NCBI GenBank assembly: GCA_012515925.1
Contig: JAAYXM010000178.1
Span: 1-20,229, forward strand
Direction of reading: 5' to 3'
DNA: 20,229 bases
Source of the DNA: Clostridiales bacterium
GTDB lineage: Bacteria > Bacillota > Clostridia > Oscillospirales > JAAYXM01
Made by a program: the position numbers and the translations under genes. The notes beneath the pieces are model-generated. The model made no database searches. It saw only the letters and a program-made list of their open reading frames with translations, and had not been told where the DNA came from. Shown here piece by piece: positions 14,760-20,229 of this stretch. The number at the start of each line of letters is the position of its first letter. Position 1 is the stretch's first letter.

Positions 14760-14836
14760 CATTTTACCCGTACGCCGCGGCGGACGCGGATGCGGACTCT
14801 TGCTCGTTTGCATACCAACGGACGCGGGCGGGCTCT

Positions 14837-15487
14837 TTATTCGGGTGGCGACTCATTAAGATAGACGCTAACAAGGGATATGAATTCTTCCGTTCTGCCG
14901 GTGTTTCTGATTGTTTCCGGGCAGTTTTTATCTATAAAATCCGCGTGCTGCTTTATCGCCTTAACGGTAAGCCCGTACTGTTTTAATAGATACGCGGTGA
15001 GCTTTGCCGCGTTTATAAACGTCTTTTCGAAATCGCCGTCTGAGTTTACGCAAAGCTCAATGCCGATTCCGTTTCTGTTTCCGCCGTTTCGCGAAAGCCC
15101 GTCGCCCGCGTGCCAGGCGACCTCGTTATCCGGGATATGGTGATATATCTCCTTGTCGTCCACCGTGTAATGCCATGACGCGGTCTCCCCGTTTACGCTT
15201 CGTAAGTAATCGCTGTGCGCCGAAGCGTCAGCGCCGTTGTTCCTGTTTCCCGTCTCATGAATGACGATGTACTTTATTTTCCGGGGTATCCCGGGCCTTT
15301 TCGGAGTCCATACCGGCAAAAGTCTTGTATGTACGGAAACGCCGTATACGTTTTCGGGGAAAACGGTGTTTTCGGAAACCCCCTCGTGAAAAAGAAGGAT
15401 ACACGCGGTAACCGCGACGGCGATAATAATCAAAGCCGCGGCAATTATTATCCCGCGGCTTTTCTTTTTATCAATCAATACATACAT
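14837..15487 (-). CDS. Membrane-anchored N-acetylmuramoyl-L-alanine amidase
   Basis: Amidase_2 (PGRP-like) zinc enzyme that cuts the amide between muramic acid and L-alanine in peptidoglycan. It has 216 residues: a short basic cytosolic tip (DKKKSR), one membrane helix (about 12-33, GIIIAAALIIIAVAVTACILLF), an extracellular linker, then the catalytic domain. YIVIHETGN (H77), WHYTVDD (W105-Y107) and KQHADFIDKNCPETI (H181, C189) supply the zinc ligands and active-site residues. It resembles CwlA/XlyA-type and prophage amidases but carries a membrane anchor in place of a wall-binding repeat. The start is ATG at 15485-15487 after GGCGGGGG. It lies 25 bases after the metalloregulator on the same strand, so the two are probably co-transcribed. 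Confidence 0.9.
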   Translation of the reverse strand: MYVLIDKKKSRGIIIAAALIIIAVAVTACILLFHEGVSENTVFPENVYGVSVHTRLLPVWTPKRPGIPRKIKYIVIHETGNRNNGADASAHSDYLRSVNGETASWHYTVDDKEIYHHIPDNEVAWHAGDGLSRNGGNRNGIGIELCVNSDGDFEKTFINAAKLTAYLLKQYGLTVKAIKQHADFIDKNCPETIRNTGRTEEFISLVSVYLNESPPE

Positions 15488-15512
15488 AAAAAACCCCCGC
15501 CGGAATAAGATT

Positions 15513-15890
15513 TTAAAGGTTCTTTTCGATATAAAGCTTAAGCTTTTCGAGGGTCTCGGTGCTCATGTTGTGCTCCATCTTGCAGGCGTCTTCCTCAGCT
15601 ATGCTTTCACTGACGTTAAGCATTTTATTTAAAAATGTCTTGAGCGCGATATGCCTGTCCTTAATCTCCTGCGCCTTGCATGCTCCGAGCTCCGTCAGCG
15701 CGATTTGCGAATAGCGTTCCTGAACGATGTACCCGGCCTGCTTCAAAATCCCGATTGCGCGGTTAACGCTGGCGCGGGACACGTTAAGCTTTTCGGCAAT
15801 ATCGACGGAACGTATCCACTGATTTTCCTTTGACAGCTCGAGTATCGCTTCGAGATAATCCTGGCTCGACGCGCTGATTTTATCGGCCAC
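15513..15890 (-). CDS. DtxR/MntR-family metal-dependent repressor
   Basis: Winged-helix repressor that binds operator DNA when loaded with Fe2+ or Mn2+. It has 125 residues: an N-terminal HTH (SVDIAEKLNVSRASVNRAIGILKQAGYI, about 28-55) and a dimerisation/metal domain, without the SH3 domain of full DtxR, like MntR. Metal ligands look mixed. D11 and E14 match MntR D8 and E11 (DtxR has Met there), while C103, E106 and H107 in DACKMEH match DtxR C102, E105 and H106 (MntR has Glu in place of Cys). H80 matches MntR H77. The start is GTG at 15888-15890 after GGGGGGTG. It is divergent from feoAB, so it probably controls ferrous iron uptake, but manganese sensing cannot be excluded. Confidence 0.88.
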   Translation of the reverse strand: MADKISASSQDYLEAILELSKENQWIRSVDIAEKLNVSRASVNRAIGILKQAGYIVQERYSQIALTELGACKAQEIKDRHIALKTFLNKMLNVSESIAEEDACKMEHNMSTETLEKLKLYIEKNL

Positions 15891-15943
15891 CGGTACACCC
15901 CCCGTATAATAATATACAAAAATTCATCCGATTATTGATAAAA

Positions 15944-15972
15944 ATTATATCACAATATAATTGACAACACAA
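15944..15972 (-). promoter_or_regulatory. Promoter for the metalloregulator-amidase unit
   Basis: Minus strand TTGTGT (15967-15972) and TATAAT (15944-15949), 17-base spacer, with TGA before the -10 (extended). Its -35 region abuts that of the feo promoter, so one regulator could affect both. Confidence 0.55.
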
Positions 15973-15989
15973 TCACATCATGGTAGAAT
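15961..15989 (+). promoter_or_regulatory. Sigma-A promoter for feoAB
   Basis: Consensus TTGACA (15961-15966), 17-base spacer, TAGAAT (15984-15989), with TGG before the -10 (extended). The leader to feoA is about 70 bases and holds two inverted repeats. Confidence 0.8.
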
Positions 15990-15998
15990 GTAAGCGGT

Positions 15999-16049
15999 GG
16001 CTAACAATTAGCCGAAATTTTTTCTTCTGTTTGTTAGACGACGCTAACA
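15999..16049 (+). promoter_or_regulatory. Twin inverted repeats, candidate metalloregulator operators
   Basis: GGCTAA-CAA-TTAGCC (15999-16013) and TGTTAG-N6-CTAACA (16032-16049) lie between the feo promoter and feoA. Both are built from TTAG/CTAA half-sites, as in known DtxR/IdeR boxes. The first is followed by a T6 run (16018-16023) and could instead be a weak attenuator hairpin. Confidence 0.55.
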
Positions 16050-16066
16050 TTTTGGGGTGCAAAACA

Positions 16067-16294
16067 ATGAACTTGAGCAATTTAAGACCCGGACGGCATG
16101 GCAGAATCTTATCGGTCGGCGGACACGGCGCCGTCAGGCGGCGTCTGCTTGACATGGGGATGACTCCCAAGACCGAGTTTTACGTGCGCAAGGTCGCGCC
16201 GTTCGGGGACCCGATTGAAATACACCTGCGCGGCTACGCGCTGACAATCCGGCGCGAGGACGCGGACAACATAGTTGTTGCGGAGGTGAAATAG
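16067..16294 (+). CDS. feoA: Ferrous iron transport protein A
   Basis: Small SH3-like cytoplasmic protein that works with FeoB in Fe2+ uptake, probably through its GTPase domain. The product is 75 residues from ATG at 16067 (MNLSNLRPGRHGRILSVGG), with GGGGTG 7 bases before. The core RRRLLDMGMTPKTEFYVRKVAPFGDP and IHLRGYALTIRREDA is the FeoA fold. The frame is open further upstream through the promoter and operators, but that extension is not credible. The stop codon is immediately followed by the ATG of feoB. Confidence 0.95.
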   Translation: MNLSNLRPGRHGRILSVGGHGAVRRRLLDMGMTPKTEFYVRKVAPFGDPIEIHLRGYALTIRREDADNIVVAEVK

Positions 16295-18307
16295 ATGCGG
16301 ATAACCGCGGCTTTGGCGGGAAATCAAAACTCGGGAAAAACCACGCTTTTTAACCGGATTACGGGAAGCCGCCAGAACGTCGGTAATTTCCCGGGTGTCA
16401 CGGTGGAGAAAAAAACCGGGACAGTCAAAAAGCTCCGTCATATCGAGGTTGTCGACCTCCCCGGCATATACTCCCTTTCGCCGTATTCGCCCGAGGAAAT
16501 AGTAACCCGTGATTTTCTGATAAAAGAAAGCCCCGACATAATAATCAATATAGTCGACGCGACAAGCCTTGAGCGAAATCTTTACCTTACGCTGCAGCTT
16601 ATCGAGCTTGACATGCCCATGGTGGTCGCGCTCAATATGATTGACCAGGTAAAGTATAACAATATAAGCATAGACATACCCGCGCTGTCAAAGGCGCTCG
16701 GCGTTGAAATAATCCCGGTTTCCGCGAGCCGGAATATCGGTATAGCCGAGCTTCTCGACAGGGTTGAATATATAGCTGAAAACAGAATAAAGCCCGAAAG
16801 CAACCCGTATTACCCGGCTACCGTCGGTCAGGCGGTTTCGGCGGTTTGCGAGCTTCCCGCGCTTAAAAACAACAAAGCTGTCCCGGCGGGTTTCGCCGCG
16901 GTAAAGCTGCTTGAGGGCGACGAGCCTATGGAGAAGGAATTAAACCTTTCCGAAGACGACATGCGCGAGCTCTCCCTTATCGCCAGGTGTCTTGAGGGAA
17001 GCCTTGATATGGACAGGGAAGCCGCGCTCGCGGAGATGCGCTATTTGCGCATAGAAGAAATCTGCCGCGCCGCGGTTAAAAAACCCGACTTTGAAACGGC
17101 AAGCAGAAAAAGGTCGGCGGCCATTGACAGTCTGTTAACGCACAGATATTTCGGCATTCCGATTTTTCTTGGTATCATGTTTCTGATATTCTGGCTGACC
17201 TTCGGAGTGTTCGGCTCGACGTTAAGCGACTTGTTCGAATCGGGAATAGAATACATAACCGGGCTTTGCGATACGGCACTGTCGAGCGCTAACGTCAACG
17301 AAAACCTGCACTCGTTGATTATAGACGGCGTATTTGCCGGCGTCGGCAGCGTCCTGTCCTTTCTTCCGACCATACTGATACTGTTTTTGTTCCTCTCGGT
17401 ACTGGAGGGCACGGGGTACATGGCGCGCGTCGCGTTTGTCACGGATTCAATGCTCCGGAAAATCGGCTTGTCCGGGCGTTCGGTCGTATCCATGCTGCTC
17501 GGTTTCGGGTGCTCGGTGCCCGCGGTCATGTCCACGCGCACGCTGCCCGCGGACCACGGCAAGAAGATGACGATACTTATGATTCCGTTTATGTCCTGCA
17601 GCGCGAAGCTTCCGATATATTCGGTGTTTACAATGGCGTTTTTCGAAAAGCAGCAGGCGCTTGTCATGATGGCGCTGTATTTACTTGGGATTGCCGTTTC
17701 GGTATTATACGCGATTATTCTCAATAAATTCTATTTCAGCGGCAAGCCGACGCCGTTTATACTCGAGCTTCCCGAATACAGGCTCCCGACTGCTTCAAGC
17801 GTTATTCAGCGGATGTGGGAAAACGCGCGCGATTTTATTACCCGAGCGTTTACCGTAATATTTCTCGCGTCTATCGGAATCTGGCTGCTTCAGCGTTTCG
17901 ATATCCGCTTAAACGTAGTTACGGACAGCACACACAGCCTGCTTGCGGCAATCGGACGATTCATTTCCCCGGTATTCGCGCCCCTCGGCTTCGGCGACTG
18001 GCGCGCGTCCACCGCGCTTATCACGGGATTAGTCGCTAAAGAAAGCGTCGTTTCCACGCTCGCCGTGCTGTACGACGCCGCGGGAGCGGAGTTCGCGGCG
18101 TCCTCGCTCGCGCATATGTTTACGCCGCTTACCGCGTTTTCGTTTCTTGTTTTTACGCTTTTATACATGCCTTGCGTCGCGGCGATGGCCGCGATAAAGC
18201 GCGAGTTCGTTAAAACCTCCACCGCCTTGTACGCGATGCTGTATCAGACGCTTATCGCGTGGATAGTGTCGTTTGCCGTATATCGGATAGGGCTTCTGTT
18301 TATATGA
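16295..18307 (+). CDS. feoB: Ferrous iron transporter B (GTPase-permease)
   Basis: Inner-membrane Fe2+ transporter with an N-terminal GTPase. It has 670 residues. The G domain shows G1 GNQNSGKT (9-16), G3 DLPG (54-57), G4 NMID (114-117) and G5 SAS (143-145). A helical GDI-like domain follows, then the membrane domain from about residue 285 with the conserved gate segment GFGCSVPAVMSTRTLP and FMSCSAKLPIYSVF, whose cysteines are implicated in Fe2+ passage in FeoB proteins. A second gate region, WRASTALITGLVAKESVVSTL, is near the C-terminus. The gene is complete. It starts at ATG directly after the feoA stop, so translation is coupled. Confidence 0.97.
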   Translation: MRITAALAGNQNSGKTTLFNRITGSRQNVGNFPGVTVEKKTGTVKKLRHIEVVDLPGIYSLSPYSPEEIVTRDFLIKESPDIIINIVDATSLERNLYLTLQLIELDMPMVVALNMIDQVKYNNISIDIPALSKALGVEIIPVSASRNIGIAELLDRVEYIAENRIKPESNPYYPATVGQAVSAVCELPALKNNKAVPAGFAAVKLLEGDEPMEKELNLSEDDMRELSLIARCLEGSLDMDREAALAEMRYLRIEEICRAAVKKPDFETASRKRSAAIDSLLTHRYFGIPIFLGIMFLIFWLTFGVFGSTLSDLFESGIEYITGLCDTALSSANVNENLHSLIIDGVFAGVGSVLSFLPTILILFLFLSVLEGTGYMARVAFVTDSMLRKIGLSGRSVVSMLLGFGCSVPAVMSTRTLPADHGKKMTILMIPFMSCSAKLPIYSVFTMAFFEKQQALVMMALYLLGIAVSVLYAIILNKFYFSGKPTPFILELPEYRLPTASSVIQRMWENARDFITRAFTVIFLASIGIWLLQRFDIRLNVVTDSTHSLLAAIGRFISPVFAPLGFGDWRASTALITGLVAKESVVSTLAVLYDAAGAEFAASSLAHMFTPLTAFSFLVFTLLYMPCVAAMAAIKREFVKTSTALYAMLYQTLIAWIVSFAVYRIGLLFI

Positions 18308-18322
18308 GAAAGGAGAATCATT

Positions 18323-18466
18323 ATGAATTTTGTCGATGTTTTGCTTGTGCTGCTGCTTGCCGCCGCGGCCATAGCTTCGATACTCAGTCTTAAAAGAAAC
18401 AAAGGGCCGTGCTCAAGCTGCAAGGGCTGCGAGTTTAAGTGTGAAAAACAGGCAAGGCGTTCATAG
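18323..18466 (+). CDS. FeoB-associated Cys-rich membrane microprotein
   Basis: A 47-residue protein. It starts at ATG 18323, 7 bases after AAAGGAG and 15 bases after the feoB stop. It has one N-terminal membrane helix (FVDVLLVLLLAAAAIASIL) and a short cytosolic tail with four cysteines, CSSCKGCEFKC (30-40, CxxCxxCxxxC). Small proteins of this design follow feoB in many Clostridia and Bacilli and are annotated as FeoB-associated Cys-rich membrane proteins. Their role is unproven; an iron chaperone or FeoC-like function is a guess. Its stop codon lies inside the feo terminator hairpin. Confidence 0.88.
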   Translation: MNFVDVLLVLLLAAAAIASILSLKRNKGPCSSCKGCEFKCEKQARRS

Positions 18467-18478
18467 CCTTGCCTGTTT
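18446..18478. terminator. Bidirectional terminator between the feo unit and the Cys-rich protein
   Basis: AAACAGGCAAGGC (18446-18458) pairs with GCCTTGCCTGTTT (18466-18478), 13 perfect pairs and a 7-base loop. T-rich sequence follows on both strands (T5 on the minus strand). It overlaps the last 21 bases of the microprotein gene and lies 3 bases from the stop of the convergent gene. Confidence 0.88.
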
Positions 18479-18481
18479 CCT

Positions 18482-19315
18482 TTACCGTCTGCGGTCCTTT
18501 TCCTCAGCGCATTTCGCGCCGAATTCCTCGAATGCGCTCGGCGGGAAAAACTCCTCCACCGGAAACTTGATTTTCTTGAACAAATCGCAGGGACTGTCCT
18601 CGCTTGAGCTGACGCACTCTTTCTCCGGCATGCAGAAGTCGTAGCTCGGTATCAGAAGCTGGGAGTCGCGCTCCAATCGAACGATTGAGAATTGACCCAA
18701 GGTGACGAATACTCTCTTGCTGTCTCCGCCGATTACAATCTCGTCGCTAAAGAAATCCGACACGCATTTGGGAATCTCGCAAAGGTCGTCACAGCCGCAG
18801 CGGCAGTCGCATACGTCAACAAGCTTGACTCCGAGGCAAATGGGGTCCACGGCCTCGACAACCGCGGTCGGCATATTGCTTGAATACGCGTTTTTCTCCT
18901 CACAGCCCACCGGATAGTACTTGGAATTGAATATGCGGACGCTTCCCTCGCTGCCGTACAGAATAACGCGTTTATCGTATGTCGCAAGACCCACGACCTC
19001 ATGCGGCCTTGTCGCGCAGAGGAACGCGTCAAGGGTTACGCGGTAGAAGAACTTGATGTCAATCGAAAAGAAACCCCTGTTGAACGATACCTCCTGCACG
19101 TCGATGTATGTCCAAATCAGTTCTGCTCTGCGGCATTTTACGTTAATAGCTTTATCTATTATCTCCTGAGAGCAGCGAGTCGGATACACTCTTAAATCCT
19201 CAATGCATTCTTTGTCTCGGCATGAATCGTATATCCTGTTGGTGTGAATACATACGGCCTCTCTCACGCACGGCGGAGTTCCGTGAATAGGACCGGGCAA
19301 AACCCTGTCAGGCAT
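18482..19315 (-). CDS. Cys-rich conserved protein of unknown function, possibly spore-related
   Basis: A 277-residue soluble protein with no signal peptide or membrane helix and 19 cysteines, including a cluster DVCDCRCGCDDLCEIPKC in the middle. The remainder alternates hydrophobic and polar residues, suggesting beta structure (LIWTYIDVQEV, FFSIDIKFFYRVTL, RVFVTLGQFSIVRL), with conserved-looking segments YDSCRDKECIEDLRVY, EGLATYDKRVILYGSEG-like text and PSYDFCMPEKEC. I recall similar proteins as conserved hypotheticals in Clostridia, but no function. The ATG (19313-19315) follows GGGAGGT. A sigma-K-like promoter upstream and the Cys richness fit a mother-cell coat or exosporium role; this is inference. 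It could also be a metal-binding protein. Confidence 0.8.
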   Translation of the reverse strand: MPDRVLPGPIHGTPPCVREAVCIHTNRIYDSCRDKECIEDLRVYPTRCSQEIIDKAINVKCRRAELIWTYIDVQEVSFNRGFFSIDIKFFYRVTLDAFLCATRPHEVVGLATYDKRVILYGSEGSVRIFNSKYYPVGCEEKNAYSSNMPTAVVEAVDPICLGVKLVDVCDCRCGCDDLCEIPKCVSDFFSDEIVIGGDSKRVFVTLGQFSIVRLERDSQLLIPSYDFCMPEKECVSSSEDSPCDLFKKIKFPVEEFFPPSAFEEFGAKCAEEKDRRR

Positions 19316-19337
19316 TGCATTACCTCCCGTAATGAAG

Positions 19338-19357
19338 TATTGAAGTTACCTTCAATA
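19338..19357. repeat. Inverted repeat in the leader of the Cys-rich gene
   Basis: TATTGAAG-TTAC-CTTCAATA, 8-base perfect arms with a 4-base loop, between the promoter candidate and the ribosome binding site of the Cys-rich gene. It could be an operator for a dimeric regulator or a 5' message hairpin. Confidence 0.6.
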
Positions 19358-19358
19358 T

Positions 19359-19385
19359 CATAGTATGCAATTGACAAAATCAGGT
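19359..19385 (-). promoter_or_regulatory. Candidate sigma-K (or sigma-E) promoter for the Cys-rich gene
   Basis: Minus strand: AC (19384-19385), 16-base spacer, CATACTATG (19359-19367), against the sigma-K consensus AC-N16/17-CATANNNTA with one mismatch at the last base. The -10 also matches the sigma-E and sigma-G patterns closely, but their -35 elements are not in place. No good sigma-A promoter is seen in this direction. Confidence 0.4.
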
Positions 19386-19459
19386 GCGAAAGTGCATTAA
19401 AAAAAGTAAAATACAGCTTATCCTCGCCTGTTTTGCCCGATATTTATTTAGGGCAATGG

Positions 19460-19486
19460 AAAAACCGGCACCCTGTAAGGTGCCGG
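19460..19486 (-). terminator. Terminator for the Asn-rich microprotein gene
   Basis: On the minus strand CCGGCACC (19479-19486) and GGTGCCGG (19465-19472) form an 8-pair stem with a 6-base loop, followed by a T5 run (19460-19464). It is 24 bases after the microprotein stop, with no other minus-strand gene before it. Confidence 0.82.
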
Positions 19487-19509
19487 CAAGTTGGCTGTAA
19501 GCCTTTTTT

Positions 19510-19650
19510 CTACCCGTTGTCGTTTTCGCGCCGGTTGTCCGAGGTGTTGCGGTTGCTCTGGTTGTCGTTTGTTCTGTTGGTGTCGTTGCTCCTGTTTCCG
19601 CCGGTGTTATTGCGGTTACTCTGGGTATTGTTTCTCTGGTTGTTTGACAT
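19510..19650 (-). CDS. Asn/Arg-rich microprotein, predicted forespore-expressed
   Basis: A 46-residue protein of unknown function, MSNNQRNNTQSNRNN...RRENDNG. After Met it uses only N, R, S, T, D, Q, G and E: 17 Asn, 7 Arg, and no hydrophobic, aromatic, Lys, Pro or Cys residue. Two stretches repeat loosely: QSNRNNTGGNR... (from 10) and QSNRNTSDNRR... (from 31), both ending in NDN. GAGGTGAC lies 8 bases before the ATG. The gene has its own sigma-G promoter (exact consensus), a 5' hairpin and a terminator, so it is a real transcription unit. Small size, polarity and forespore promoter recall small acid-soluble or minor spore proteins, but I see no SASP motif. It is probably disordered, and the Arg residues could contact DNA or RNA. 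Confidence 0.78.
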   Translation of the reverse strand: MSNNQRNNTQSNRNNTGGNRSNDTNRTNDNQSNRNTSDNRRENDNG

Positions 19651-19676
19651 TATTATGTCACCTCATATAGTATTTT

Positions 19677-19699
19677 ATCAATTTCAAAAGGAAATTGAT
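19677..19699 (-). other. 5' leader hairpin of the Asn-rich microprotein message
   Basis: ATCAATTTC (19677-19685) and GAAATTGAT (19691-19699), 9 perfect pairs with a 5-base loop. The predicted transcription start is at or next to the outer base, so the message would begin with this stem, a layout that stabilises mRNA. It could also be an operator. Confidence 0.6.
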
Positions 19700-19705
19700 G
19701 TATAC

Positions 19706-19735
19706 TATTATGCTCATCCCGGTGTCGATTTATTC
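19706..19735 (-). promoter_or_regulatory. Sigma-G (forespore) promoter matching consensus
   Basis: Minus strand GAATA (19731-19735), 18-base spacer (19713-19730), CATAATA (19706-19712). It fits the B. subtilis sigma-G consensus GMATR-N18-CATNHTA at every defined position and at the preferred spacing. It drives the Asn-rich microprotein, with the start near 19699. Confidence 0.72.
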
Positions 19736-19743
19736 ATTTTCTC

Positions 19744-19773
19744 TTGATAACCCGGTTTTTTGTATGATAAAAT
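19744..19773 (+). promoter_or_regulatory. Candidate sigma-A promoter for the YebC-family gene
   Basis: TTGATA (19744-19749), 18-base spacer, TAAAAT (19768-19773), divergent from the sigma-G promoter 8 bases away. The leader would be about 100 bases. The rest of 19774-19865 shows no other feature. Confidence 0.45.
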
Positions 19774-19877
19774 AACAATACGGCCAGTTCTATGCTTTCC
19801 GCTTTAAACCGCTTATATCGCAATTTGCCGATTATTAAGCAAAACATACACATACCTTTACGAACGGAGTTAAGATA

Positions 19878-20229
19878 ATGGCAGGACATTCAAAATGGAA
19901 AAACATACTTCATAAAAAGGAAAAAACCGACGCGCAGCGCGCGAAAACATTTACTAAAATCGGGCGTGAAATCGCCGTCGCGGTGCGGGAGGGCGGCCCC
20001 GACCCTGCTTCCAACACGAAATTAAAGGACTGTATCGCGAAGGCTAAGGCGAATAACGTTCCGAATGATAACATCAAGCGGATAATCGACCGTGCCTCGG
20101 GCGCGGACAGCACGAATTATGAGCAGATTACCTATGAAGGCTACGGCCCGGGCGGTATCGCGGTTATTGTGGAAACTCTTACGGACAACCGCAACAGAAC
20201 CGCCTCGTCCATACGTCATCATTTTGATA
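19878..20229 (+). CDS. YebC/PmpR-family protein, 3' end beyond window
   Basis: YebC-family proteins (TACO1 family) are long annotated as transcriptional regulators; more recent work ties members to translation of difficult, proline-rich sequences. The first 117 codons are present. The N-terminal MAGHSKWKNILHKKEKTDAQRAK is the family signature (usual form MAGHSKWANI..KK..D..R.K), followed by FTKIGREIAVAVREGGPDP, NNVPNDNIKRIIDRASG and YEGYGPGGIAVIVETLTDNRNRT, all typical. The start is ATG at 19878, 8 bases after GGAG. In many genomes the gene neighbours ruvCAB, which would be outside this window. It is cut by the window end. Confidence 0.95.
   Translation, partial: MAGHSKWKNILHKKEKTDAQRAKTFTKIGREIAVAVREGGPDPASNTKLKDCIAKAKANNVPNDNIKRIIDRASGADSTNYEQITYEGYGPGGIAVIVETLTDNRNRTASSIRHHFD

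Noticed and set aside
14780..14797. Three tandem GCGGAY hexamers after the rsmG terminator
   Set aside because: Too short to call a repeat array; compatible with GC-rich intergenic drift.
16386..16399. ATTTCCCGGG resembling a Noc binding site
   Set aside because: Only one half matches, and the bases encode the invariant NFPGVTV segment of the FeoB G2 region, so protein constraint explains it.
19433..19747. Plus-strand 104-codon frame with a Leu/Trp-rich hydrophobic stretch, resembling a toxin-like membrane peptide
   Set aside because: It is antisense to the Asn-rich microprotein, begins with TTG without a ribosome binding site, and runs through the terminator. Its hydrophobicity is the mirror of AAC/AAT-rich codons.
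1..20229. CRISPR arrays, tRNA or rRNA genes, insertion sequences or prophage modules
   Set aside because: No regularly spaced repeats, tRNA-like cloverleaf, rRNA segment, transposase or integrase was found. The amidase resembles prophage lysins but has a membrane anchor and no phage neighbours.

Overview
The window reads as a chromosomal segment of an endospore-forming member of the Clostridia (Bacillota), with fairly balanced base composition by eye. The evidence is a Noc/Soj/Spo0J partition cluster with two perfect parS palindromes, a T-box riboswitch ahead of thrS, a SleB-type cortex-lytic hydrolase, frequent TTG/GTG starts with strong AGGAGG-like ribosome binding sites, and promoters that match sporulation sigma factors. 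parABS, noc, mnmG (gidA) and rsmG (gidB) together place it near oriC in related genomes. No species can be named from the sequence alone.

Layout. Positions 1-3920 (minus strand) hold noc, parS sites, soj (parA), spo0J (parB) and serS, the last cut by the window start. Positions 4153-5586 (plus) hold a FAD oxidoreductase with a C-terminal Rieske domain. Positions 5630-8630 (minus) hold sleB and thrS with its promoter and T-box leader. Positions 8677-14760 (plus) hold a calcium-type P-ATPase, a CYTH-domain protein, mnmG, rsmG and a strong terminator, probably one transcription unit. Positions 14837-15949 (minus) hold a membrane-anchored amidase and a DtxR/MntR-type metalloregulator. The regulator is divergent from feoA-feoB and a 47-residue Cys-rich membrane protein (15961-18478, plus), with paired inverted repeats in the feo leader. 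Positions 18482-19315 (minus) hold a Cys-rich protein of unknown function. Positions 19510-19650 (minus) hold an unlisted 46-residue Asn/Arg-rich microprotein. A YebC-family gene enters at 19878 and is cut by the window end.

How the parts work together. ParA, ParB and parS segregate the chromosome, and Noc couples division to nucleoid position. ParB and Noc here carry the residues known to separate parS from NBS recognition. The divergent regulator/feo arrangement looks like a ferrous-iron uptake unit under metal control. Three genes point to sporulation: sleB, the Cys-rich protein behind a sigma-K-like promoter, and the microprotein behind a promoter matching the sigma-G consensus at every position (GAATA-N18-CATAATA).

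The most novel item is that microprotein. It is built only from N, R, S, T, D, Q, G and E after the initiator Met, contains a degenerate internal duplication, and has a forespore-type promoter, a leader hairpin and its own terminator. It may be an undescribed forespore component. Other items worth attention are the sleB ribosome binding site lying inside the thrS terminator hairpin, the DnaA-box-like pair in the soj leader, and the mixed metal site of the DtxR-family regulator.
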